A stretch of 64,000 nt of DNA from Adiantum capillus-veneris (taxonomy: Eukaryota; Streptophyta; Polypodiopsida; Polypodiales; Pteridaceae): positions 75,982,291 through 76,046,290 of the forward strand of contig CM043948.1 in NCBI GenBank assembly GCA_014529385.2. The letters are read 5' to 3'. This document shows, one piece after another, positions 45,415 to 54,789 of this stretch (its first letter is position 1; every line of letters begins with the position of its first letter). A model generated the notes under the pieces. The model made no database searches. It was not told the origin of the DNA and saw only the letters and a list, made by a program, of their open reading frames with translations. Position numbers and translations under genes: made by a program.

Positions 45415-46815
45415 TTGCTACAATATCATTGAGAGAGAGTTCAAACAAATTACCGTTTTGAGGAGCAATAGCTATAGTTTGTCCATCTTTCTCAATTCGG
45501 CATTTGGTATGATCAAATGCAACAAAGAGACCAAGATTAGCAAGTCTAGCAAGTGAAAGAAGATTACATTGAAGATCTGATACATATAATACTGCTCTCA
45601 AAATTTGAGTGGAAGAAGATAAGGTACCAACAAACTGGTAGTGGGATGATATAGTATGGAGCCACTTAGACTGATATGTCATATTTCCTATAGCACCAGA
45701 ATCAATAATAAAAAGTGATCCGTCACGTATATGAAGTATTTTGTCTGGAGCAATTGAACATAGGACGCATCTTGTTTCTGGTACAATATTGTTTCGATGT
45801 TCAGTAGCATATGCTCTATTACAATCTGTGTCAAGTTGATGCTTATAGCACATATGAGTGGGATGATCAGATCATTCACAATATTCACAAGAGGAAGAAG
45901 AATCTCTAGATAAACGTGGTTGTTTAGTAGTCATATTATGTTCTTCATCATACTGATGTTCCCAACAATCATCTTCAGTATGGCAATTTTTGTTGCAGTA
46001 AGAACATTGCTTATTAGGGAATTTGAGACGAGAGAAAATATTACCGCGACGGCCACCTTTGTTATTTTCTCGTTGAAATGGACGCCTTTGAGCATAAAAA
46101 GCACGTTATTATCTGTTGTGACTCATTCTCCTCTTGTGAAATCATAGCTGTATCATGACCAGCATTACACCGTTCTTGACATTGAGAGTATTCAATTAAA
46201 GACATGCAGGCTTGTTTGAAATTGAGACCATCTTTATTAGAAATAATGATAACAATGTTATCATAAGAAGAATCTGTCATCGTGTGAAGGAGAAGTATAA
46301 TCGGTTGTTTTTATGGAACAGGATCACCGGCAGTAGCAAGTTGATTAATAATGGATTTGAAAGACTCAATATATCCCATCATGAAAATACCAACTTCATA
46401 TTGTAACTTGTTAAGCAAACCTCTCAAATAAACCATTTTTATAACAGATTTCTTCTGAAAGTTTGCAATAAGGTACTTCCATACCTCGTAGAGAGTACGC
46501 AGCTCATACATGTCAAGCGAAAGGAAATTAGTAAAAGCAGAAAGAATATACGGACAAGTTGCTTTATCACATCGTTGCCAACCCATATACGCAGCATGCC
46601 AATCTTCAAATACAGGTCCTTCAGTGATAAGCACGTTGTCATGATCCGTATCAACAGGTTGAGGCAGACATACCAGATTTCCAAGGACAATATCAGAGAG
46701 TTCATCACCTTCAAGAATTAACAACATCTTTTCTTTCGAACCTGGAAATCCTTGGCCTTGGGAAGGAGGAATCAAAACGAAAACCGTTGATGAGAATAGT
46801 CATAGCCATATCTGG
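45281..46815 (-). pseudogene. Copia-1 Gag and protease, block C
   Basis: The Gag frame 46311-46775 reads MLLILEGDELSDIVLGN, ITEGPVFEDWHAAYMGWQR and LYEVWKYLIANFQKKSV, a UBN2-type capsid. Zinc-knuckle remnants lie near 45870-46010. The frame 45281-45853 holds the protease motif FIIDSGAIGNMT with the catalytic D intact, then CNLLSLARL and the pre-integrase HHRF segment. Frameshifts lie near 45860 and 46050-46300. 45281-45414 overlaps the integrase zinc region in the same frame. Confidence 0.82.
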
Positions 46816-47157
46816 TTGTGAGAAGACATATAAGATAAGATCACAGAATCTTCACACCATATATGGTGAAGGTTGCAATTGAGGACGAGAGAAATATAAC
46901 TTTTGAGCAGAAGACCCCAAAAGTTGAGACGAAGTTCAGGGTGTCAAAAGACAAATCAAATAGAACACGTAATCAACAATTCATTATATCGATTAGCAAT
47001 AGACACCACACAAAACACTAATCATATTCTTCTTAACACAAAACAATCACAATTAATAAGAATCAATAAGATTTGTAGCAATTCTGAATCTTACATACAA
47101 ATCGCATACACGTACTCTATTTTGTCACCATGAATTGAATCGTCGTGTGATCGTTAT

Positions 47158-47170
47158 CGCTCTAATACCA
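47158..47170 (-). promoter_or_regulatory. Primer-binding site of copia-1
   Basis: On the element strand TGGTATTAGAGCG directly follows the 5' LTR end CAACA. It differs by one base from TGGTATCAGAGC, complementary to the 3' end of plant initiator tRNA-Met. Confidence 0.8.
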
Positions 47171-47311
47171 TGTTGAGATGTAGAGAGAAAGAGAGAGACG
47201 AGACAGGAGACACACCATGTACTCTCCCGAAGAGTGATTCACATTGAGGACAAGATACAAATATATAGGTAAGACCAAGTTGAGTAGAGTGAGCCATATA
47301 TAGCTCCAACA
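47171..47311 (-). repeat. Copia-1 5' LTR, block C (141 bp)
   Basis: Plus strand TGTTGAGATG to CTCCAACA, followed by GCCCC (47312-47316). Confidence 0.93.
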
Positions 47312-47316
47312 GCCCC

Positions 47317-47573
47317 AAAGGGTAGCCTAATTTGAATGAGCCAAGGAATTCCATGGCGTCGATGAAGACAGGTGCAATCGAAGAGTGCTTTGATGAGGGC
47401 ATCCGCTACAGGCGGCTTCTTCCCATGCTACAGTGACAAACCCTACTCAACTTTCCCTCGTGAACTTAGCGAGCACACAGTTCGACTTTTCTACACTACT
47501 CCCCGCATAAGCCCGCCTTCCCACGGTCTTATTCTCCAACGTCGGCTCTGTAGGGACTGTGTCCCATCACCCG

Positions 47574-47616
<43 letters not shown>

Positions 47617-47696
47617 ATGCAACCATGCATGCAAAAGACATGCAAGGCTCCCTCCTCCTCCATGGCTCCTCCCTCCTCCCTGAGCTCTAATACTAG
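47317..47696 (-). mobile_element. R1 copy C leader with (GA)n tract
   Basis: Same leader as 33710-34073 but with an extra stretch near 47323-47375 that block B lacks. GA microsatellite at 47577-47614. Confidence 0.8.
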
Positions 47697-47852
47697 TGAA
47701 AGGCCATAGGGAAGATAGACATGCTCATAACCACCCAACCTGCCTATATATAGGCCCCTAGCCCTCTGGCTCTTAGCTACATATAGCCCCTGTACTGCAT
47801 GTATATCCGAAGTTGACCCTTGGCCTTGACCCATCCTACCTTAGGCCTGACA
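47697..47852 (-). repeat. R1 5' LTR, copy C (156 bp)
   Basis: Plus strand TGAAAGGCC to GGCCTGACA with CTATATATAG. The flank CATCC is shorter than in the other copies, which have CAACCCATCCC, so a small deletion removed the target duplication here. Confidence 0.87.
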
Positions 47853-48485
47853 CATCCCAATCCACAATGGTCGAGTCACATCGCTTCTATGTAAGGCCAC
47901 CTACATCTCCTATACCCTTCGCCATCTCATCTGCACACTCTACCATGAGCTCTCCATCTACTTCTTTGCCAATTCTACCATTCGTGCTCACACAACCTTT
48001 ATCCCCATCTCCTCTCTCTACGACCTCCTTGCCCTCTTCTCCTCTGCCTTATCTACTCAAGCCATCGTTATGAACTTCTTTATAGCTTGATCAACCTATT
48101 GCAGATCCTCTTGTGACATTGCCTCTACGATGCAACGCACATCCTTCTCTTCTTTCTTATCCTACGTTGCTATCCCTAACTAGTGTCCATAAAACATCTA
48201 AAACATTTAAGTGTAAAATCAAAGAATCCATATATTCAAAAATAACCCAAATCAAAACTATCAATGTAACCAAACCAAAAGTAAAAATAAAAATTGCAGA
48301 TGCTATATCACATCTCCTACATATATATGCCCTACGGATCAATAAAAATTGCAGATGCTATAGCACATCTCCTACATGTATATATGCCCTATTATCTAGG
48401 ACAGGTTATAGGCAATAAAAATTCTCTCCAACATTTCACCTGCTTGCAAGATTTTCTTTAAGACCTTTGATGTCTTGAAGGAGAA
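47853..48485 (+). mobile_element. Element E internal 3' part, block C
   Basis: Counterpart of 34230-34868. The Ser/Pro-rich frame starts MVESHRFYVRPPTSP at 47869-47870 and stops at TGA 48071-48073. The later part (48113-48418) is still open and includes SKTFKCKIKESIYSKITQIK. Confidence 0.6.
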
Positions 48486-48778
48486 TGTTTTAATTAAGAG
48501 TAAAACTACTAAGGTGTGAGATTTAAGTGAAGGTTGTGACTCATGCGATGAGGCACAACCTATCACAAAAAGACACCTCATAAACATCTATAAAAGAATA
48601 GGCCTTCAACCTTGTGCCAATTGATGTATGAGTGTAACACTTGAGCAAGGAATCAATGAAGCAAATGATGTCTCTAAGTATTCTCTCTCCTGACACTATC
48701 TCTATCACATGTCCATCACATGATAATGATAATGATGTATTAAATAATGTGTTAATCATGTACTAAGCAATTTCAACA
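48486..48778 (+). repeat. Element E 3' LTR, block C (293 bp)
   Basis: TGTTTTAATTAAGAG to CAATTTCAACA, with a TATAAAAGAATAGG box. About 40 bases longer than the block B copy. Part of the extra length, the stretch after the TATA box (GAATAGGCCTTCAACCTTG), is shared with the LTR at 3980-4234. Confidence 0.7.
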
Positions 48779-49204
48779 GCAATCCTTGCAGCAAGACCTC
48801 CAACATCCTCAACATTGTCTACATCCTCAAAACCAAGACGTACATCAATGCCCTGCACAATATTCCAGACACCCTTTGACACAAGAACATGCTACATCAT
48901 GTAAGTCCACATAGGGTAATTGTCCCCATCCAATCTGTCCTCAGCAGCAACCATCTAGAACACATCTGTGTTGTTGTCGGGCATGGCAAATGCTTGCACC
49001 TGATGTAAAAACTGCCCGAAAAGAGGAGAAACAAAGCGGGAACAACACATGCTACATAGCGCAAATTGTAGAAAGTCGACTGTAAGGACTTGTTATGGAG
49101 AAAATGACGATGACAAAAATCTTGCACAAAATGACAAAATAGCTTGCATAGTACTGCCTGTAGTGGAAGCCTCTGCGGGTTTAGTTCTACGCCAGTCCAG
49201 GCTT
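48779..49204 (-). pseudogene. Copia-2 Gag N-terminal fragment and leader, block C
   Basis: Same fragment as 35122-35559, joined to the E LTR at nearly the same base (GCAATCCTTGCAGCAAG). This shared junction shows that the E insertion into copia-2 predates the block duplication. Confidence 0.75.
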
Positions 49205-49363
49205 ATCGTTTATAACACCATGTAAAATGGCAATCCTTTCACATGTACGCGGACGGGCGACGTGGTTAGCCCAAGCTCAAAAGGCGTTGGGACATGAGGT
49301 CATGGGTTCCACTCTCAGTCGTGCCGCCAATTTTATTTTTTTTGGGGGGCAGGGGGGAAGGGG

Positions 49364-49403
<40 letters not shown>

Positions 49404-49607
49404 TCGACCTTGGGATTCCTGCCAGCCCTCGGCGCCGTCGATCCCCTTACCCGCCCACATGTGCGCCCCCGTGTCACTTAGTGCCATGGACACTTGAGCA
49501 AGGAATTAATGATGTGTCTCTCTCCTGAGTCTATGTTTATCACATGATAATGATGATGATGTATTAAATAATGTCCTAATCATGTACTAAGCAATTTCAA
49601 CATTCTC
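49205..49607. repeat. tRNA-like (SINE-type) repeat plus E LTR end, copy 3
   Basis: Matches 9560-9925 and 35560-35911. It contains GACGTGGTTAGCCCAAG, GTCATGGGTTCCACTC, a run of 37 G (49365-49401), CCATGGACACTTGAGCAAGG and the E LTR end. Long polyglycine and polyproline frames across the G run are artefacts. Confidence 0.55.
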
Positions 49608-49608
49608 C

Positions 49609-49803
49609 CTTCTAATTGAGCGGAGCACTCATGTAGTTTGTGGAACGTCCTTGCTTGTGTGTAATAAAGTGTTGTAAAGCAGTGCGATATGATTGTTGCC
49701 GCGCTAAATGAAGGAGATCAGCTGCCGATGCATGAGCAAGAAAATAAGTGATGTTCTTGTAAAGAAAAGCTCCAATTGTTGAAGTAGCAGCTGCTACGTT
49801 GCA
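49609..49803 (-). repeat. Duplicated segment upstream of the glycine-rich gene
   Basis: Partner of 9926-10165. Similarity ends at TACGTTGC, just before the TATA box of the gene below. The - strand frame here runs on through the gene as a 294-codon open frame rich in A and P. That part is the shadow of a glycine-rich, GC-rich coding region and is not called as a gene. Confidence 0.55.
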
Positions 49804-49806
49804 GTC

Positions 49807-49816
49807 TATATATTTA
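49807..49816 (+). promoter_or_regulatory. TATA box of the glycine-rich gene
   Basis: TATATATTTA lies about 120 bases before the ATG at 49935, the usual plant distance if the 5' leader is about 90 bases. It sits just past the end of the duplicated segment. Confidence 0.45.
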
Positions 49817-49934
49817 TATTCGCATGGGAAGAGATCGGCGAGCTCAATATATGCATGCTGCCCTTGATCTCCACCAGAGCTGATCATAATTAATAATCTC
49901 ACACTCTGATCGGCTAGCTCCTTTTGCAGCTTCA

Positions 49935-50587
49935 ATGGCCAGCTCCTCCACGTCGCAGGCTGCGAAATATACCCCGTCAGCTTCGGCGATGGCTCTAATG
50001 CTTCTCTTGATAGGCGCACTTGTGGGTACTGCCCATGCCACCTGCACAGCCACCAACAACTCGCCCCAGCCTCTGCAGATTCAAATCTTGTCCCAGGCTC
50101 AAGCCAAAACGAGGGGCCGGGCATCAGCACTGGAGCTGGAGAAGGCAGCGGTGCTGGCACCGGAGCAGGCGGCGATGCGGGCGGTTTCACGCCTGGCAAT
50201 ACCGGTGCACCCAGAGGCGTCCGAGCCGGCGCTGGAGCTGGCGGAGGGGCCGGGAGTGCCGGTGCAGGAGGCGTCTCACCTGGCGGCGCCGGTACTCCGG
50301 CCGGCCTCGTGACCGGCGGTGCTGGTAATATTATTAACCGCGTGGTTGGAACATTGGATGTGGCTGCCAATTCCGTGGTGCAGTTTGATCTGCTGGTTGC
50401 CAAACAATCAATCTTTGGCTTGATCGTGGTGAGAAACGAGGTCACAAGCAGCGCCACGCCTCCCCTCCGCATCACCGATGGAGCCGAAATCCTCATCGAA
50501 GCCAGCCTTGTTGAGGCGGCCTCAAGCTTGGTCGACGTCTACGTCCTCAACGGCCAAGCCCGCGTGCTCCTTGCGACCGGCCTCTAA
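49935..50587 (+). pseudogene. Glycine-rich secreted protein candidate, one frameshift
   Basis: The ATG at 49935 opens MASSSTSQAAKYTPSASAM, then ALMLLLIGALVGTAHA, a good signal peptide with a cleavage site after AHA. Somewhere between about 50040 and 50110 the frame must change. The frame with the protein-like downstream composition reads STGAGEGSGAGTGAGGDAGG and more Gly/Ala-rich sequence (50110-50320). A C-terminal domain of about 90 residues follows (INRVVGTLDVAANSVVQFDL...VLNGQARVLLATGL) to TAA at 50585. The region is much richer in G and C than its surroundings. I know no family for the C-terminal domain. A cell-wall or extracellular role is only inferred from signal peptide plus glycine-rich region. 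No usable intron could account for the frame change, so either this is a pseudogene or one base is wrong in the sequence. Confidence 0.55.
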
Positions 50588-50619
50588 ACCGATCTCTCTT
50601 GTATTACCTCAAATAATGC

Positions 50620-50740
50620 CACGTTCTCCACGTGTGGTAGCCTCTTGCATGAGTGACAGGTCTTGAGTTCAAACCTCCTCCCATAGAGCAAGCTGGTCTC
50701 TTGGGATTACTTTGAAAGAATTTTCATCGTCTTCTTCTTC
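50620..50740 (+). repeat. Possible tRNA-derived SINE fragment
   Basis: TGGTAGCCTCTTGCATGAG followed by GGTCTTGAGTTCAAACCTCC looks like degraded pol III box A and box B. No second copy is seen in the window, so the call is weak. Confidence 0.3.
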
Positions 50741-52239
50741 TCTCAAAATTACGTGTTTATCCGTGTGCACTTGTAAGAGTGCTCGTGATCGAAATGTTGT
50801 GGCATCTTGATTAGCTAAGAGAGTACTCTTACGATAAAATTACATAGCCATAAGAATGTTGTATCATCTAATGTCTTATCTTATGAGGTGTAGACTCAAT
50901 AGCCTTGTTAGTTCAAGAGTCTTAAGTATGGTTCTAGTCAGAACAAACCAGCACATCTTCATTATAATCTATCAAGACAACTACTAGCAAATGGAATCGT
51001 GATCATGACTAGTAGCTAGTAAACCAACAATGGAAAATTTCAAAGTTGAGTCTTAACTATGGTCTTTGTCAGGACAAATCAACACATTTTAGTTAATCTA
51101 CGGACAGCTACGTCCAAATTAATGGAATCATGTTCATGACTTTATTTGGTAAACCAACAATGAAATTCATAGCTATACTTTCAAGATTTTCAGTTGGGGA
51201 TCTCTATTCGATGCAATAAACCACATAATTGAGACATTTTTAATTTAACCGAGTACGTTGACGGTTAACAACATAATTATGACCATCTTAATGTATTCCT
51301 AGCCAATAAAGTTGTTATCTTGCATTGCATAGGTCTTTCATCTCCCTAAATGACATACACACTCTCTCCTTATGAAGTAAGTACCCACTATCGACAAAGG
51401 AGAAGTGCTTCCATCCAATCCATTCATCACTTGAAGAAGTGAAGTTGTACTATGGAGGCAACATTAGCACGTCCATTGGAGTAAGAAGGTCCTTCACTTG
51501 CACATGGCTCTAGGGCGCTTGAGTATGTTTGGATATCATGCTCACATTCCTCCCATAGTATTTATTTGAATGAAAGAGTGTCCATTAATTTTGGCATCTT
51601 ACTTAACTCTACAAAATCATAATCATTAGATTACTTTTGCGAGATTTTCTTCAAAAGGATATATTTTTTCTCTATCAATTGATATTTTTTTAATTAGGTT
51701 CATATATTATGCATAATTTTTTACAAATATATCCGTTACGGTGCCTTCCATGCCATTGGTTGCACTGGATCTTTTCTCAATTCTTAAAAGGCCCTCAAGT
51801 GACCCCAATATTCCTCTAATGTGAAACTAACTATTGAATTGTGGATTTGACTTCTACTATGTAGCTCATTTGGATACACGAAGTGTAAACATAAATTATA
51901 GATGCATGTATTGTTAACATAGAATATAAGTACCACTCGAGCCTATGTAAATTGTTAATCAAGAAACCTTTGGTTGGATACTATAACAATAGGAGTCATG
52001 TGTGATTTCAAATACCAAAGAAATGGCTTTACCAAAAAATTCCCAAGAACGGGGGGTGGACACAAGGAATTAAAAATTGGCTCCTTGTTTGTCCAATTTC
52101 TAGTACTGAATGTTTAGTGCACAGGATTTGCGAATCCTTTGAACACATAGCAAAAGGGGGGGGGAGGGTCTTGCTCTCTATACATCAAACACCACATCTC
52201 TATCTCATGGTGGCCATGCATGAAAAAAGGACCTATTTT
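50741..52239. other. AT-rich DNA without recognisable genes
   Basis: No frame or repeat could be assigned over 1.5 kb. Two related stretches (near 50920-51010 and 51040-51150, each with GTCAGAACAAACCA or GTCAGGACAAATCA, then ATCTA.GGACA) look like an old tandem duplication of about 130 bases. Confidence 0.45.
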
Positions 52240-52368
52240 CCATTTAAAGTCCCTAGGGCCCCTCAACAAGAGGGGCCACAAGGGCACGCAAAATGGGTCC
52301 TTGTTTAGGCAATTTGCGTGCCCTTCTGTCCGTTCTTGTTGAGGGGCCCTGGGGCCTTTAAATGGCAT
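52240..52368. repeat. Inverted repeat, about 55 bp arms and 20 bp loop
   Basis: The left arm (52241-52292: CATTTAAAG...GGGCCCCTCAACAAGA...GGGCACGCAAA) pairs with the right arm (52312-52366) with few mismatches. The transcript of either strand would form a long stem. Small-RNA precursor and short fold-back transposon are both possible. Confidence 0.75.
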
Positions 52369-54789
52369 GTAGTTACAAATTTAGGTGTTTGGCCATGATA
52401 CAAGTTTTAGGTTTTTAGGTTGTTTTCAACAGCTTGTAGCTCCCAATCGGCTCCAAATCTGTTCGGGCTTGTCTCACATGAATTTTTTCATCTAGTCGCG
52501 CTCTTTGACTGTTGTGTGATTAAAAAAACTCATATCTTGCTTGGATTCTCCAAAAACCAACCTGCAAGTTGGCAATTTCTTTAAAAAATGATGCAAAGCA
52601 TACATTTCTTAGATTTTCTTTAATCTACGGGCTCCAACGACAAAACCATGGAATCCAAAAATACTCAAAGAACCAATGTTTTTCCTTCTGTTAAGGGTTG
52701 TATTTCCTACATACAAAACTTTCCTAAAATCTCACCCACACCTTCAAAAGTGGCTTCCAAGGAGTGCCGTGGGTCAAACTTGAAACTGAAGGAAAACAAA
52801 TAGAATAAACTCCTAGACTGTATATTAACTTTAAAAAAACCAAAATTTCCTTCAAACAAAAGTTATTGCTAAATTTTTTTGAAAAAAGGCCCCCTAGGAC
52901 CCCCCACAATGATAGAAATCAAAATGTTCAAGGAGAGATATAGTGTCACAAGTGCATGGTAGGAAACTCGCCTAAGTTTATTCCTTAAAGATCTCTTTTA
53001 CCTTATCATGTCTTCTCATGTACAATCTTACCAGACAAAAACAAATTTACACTTTAAATGACTACAAATCTTTTTTGACTTTCAAATTCTTCTCATTGAA
53101 TTTGATAAACATACATTCATAAACAGATTACAAGGGGTGGTGCAGTCATAGTTCTTGCATCCATTCCATGATATGGTATGCTCATGGGGTGACCTATCAC
53201 ATAAAAATATCTTTGGTAGGGGTGCCCTCATGTTAGGAAAGGGTGTGTTGCTGATGGAAAGCTGTTGTATTGTCCTACTAGGAAACTCTCCATGTTAGCA
53301 TAATGGTTCTTGGTGTAGTGGGAGACACATTGCTTGAGGAGAGCTTTGTGCCACCGTAAAGATTCATGTTATGTTCGTTTCTTGAGCCATTGTTCCAAAC
53401 ACCACCACTCAACTAGCATAGTACGAGATCACCTTATATCATGACGTGTAAGAGACATGTTCTTTGAACAAAAACATTTACGGATTCAACATTTGAATCC
53501 ATATAATAAATACACTTGTTAAGTATATGTTGTACAAATTTGCAAGTATTTCCATACAACTGGTAATAAACAATCCTAAGATATATACATTGAGATGAGA
53601 TTACCCACCTCTAATAAGCACAGATTTGAAGCACCTACCAGCAAGATGTAACAAAGAAGGTTGTTTCAGAGGAAAAGTGTTATTTAAGATCTATTATATC
53701 AATGATTATACTATAATGCAAGCTCTACAATGAAAGATAAGGAGATGAGTGAGTGAATGTATGTGTGCTGGTATACACACATACATACACATAGGAGATT
53801 TTTGTGGAAAAGGTTCAAAATTTGAATTGAACATTCCAAGAGAAACAAAGACAATATAAAATGAATTAGAGTGTATAGACTATCACTTACATCCACCCAA
53901 CAATCAACATTGGTGTCAACGTGTAAAACGGCATTGTTGTGATGATATTTGGTCACCACGTGTGTGACTTTTGATGCAAACTCTGTTGGCAAGCAAATAT
54001 ACACACTAATGGTGTGGGATATGCAAGGTTTGTGATATTGTTGTGCAATATGGCTACTAAACTAAGGATGCAAAGGGGGGAAGGCAATGGAAGAGAGAAG
54101 AGGGAGAGGTAGGAAAGATGTAGGGGAGAGAGAGGAGGAGAGGAGAGGGAGAGAGTATTTTTTTAAGAGGGGAAATAAAAATTCAAAAATTGGCCTTCTA
54201 GTGAGTGTAAGTCCGAAAAAAGGTCAAAATTGGGTTTTTTATATATGTATATAGGTTGAGATGAACTGTTGAGGAAAAAATAGGTGAAAATGAAATTTTC
54301 TATTTTAAAAAAAACACTTTTTGCTTAGGGTTTTGCATGTTTTTGATGAAGTTGCATAGAAAAGTGATGGAAGGAGGTAGAAAATGCTACAACACCTCTT
54401 CACTTTTCAAGAGCTACGAAGATAAAGGGACCTTTAGGAGGACCACAACCTAGATGGCCCTAAAAAAAGGCTAGAGGATCCTACTCAAAAGTAGCCTATT
54501 AAATATACTTGTTCCCCAAGTCTACACAAAATTAGCCTTAATTCCTTAAAATTAGGGATCCTTACAAGGCCCATGCAAAGTTCATATTTTTCCTAATGAT
54601 AACTTTCTTGAAATCTTCCCATTTAGTTTCCAATGGTGCGTCATATTGAGGCTATGTCATCCATAACTTTTTCTCAAACATTTCAATATACATTGGTGCA
54701 CGTTTGAAATCCACATAAAGTGATAACTTCTCTTTCCTTTGGCTGAGATTATCATGCTTAGTTGCTTCTCCATATGCAAGGTCTCTGAG
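52369..54789. other. DNA without recognisable genes
   Basis: No gene, RNA or shared repeat identified over 2.4 kb. Purine-rich stretches occur at 54060-54170. An open frame at 53711-54004 on the - strand has no recognisable domain and weak coding character. Confidence 0.45.

Larger units (their letters stand above)
41511..47311 (-). mobile_element. Copia-1, block C copy
   Basis: LTRs at 41511-41650 (3') and 47171-47311 (5'). The target duplication is GCCGC (41506-41510) and GCCCC (47312-47316). Same insertion point in R1 as block B. An 831 bp inverted-repeat element (44160-44990) interrupts the integrase. Without it the element is about 4.97 kb, a normal copia size. Confidence 0.92.
36961..47852 (-). 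mobile_element. R1 copy C, complete, split by copia-1
   Basis: Both 156 bp LTRs are present: 5' at 47697-47852 and 3' at 36961-37116. Removing copia-1 and one target duplication leaves an element of about 5.1 kb. A purine tract (complement of 37120-37131) precedes the 3' LTR and a TAATATTAG/initiator-Met-type site follows the 5' LTR. No conserved pol frame could be followed, so R1 may be non-autonomous or simply very old. Confidence 0.85.

Noticed and set aside
49612-50496. 294-codon open frame on the - strand, rich in Ala and Pro
   Set aside because: Most of it is the complement of the glycine-rich coding region. Gly codons in GC-rich DNA give Pro/Ala codons on the other strand. Only its last 60 or so codons, outside that region, are shared with 9926-10165 and are described separately.
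53711-54004. 97-codon open frame on the - strand
   Set aside because: No domain, start context or repeat partner supports it.
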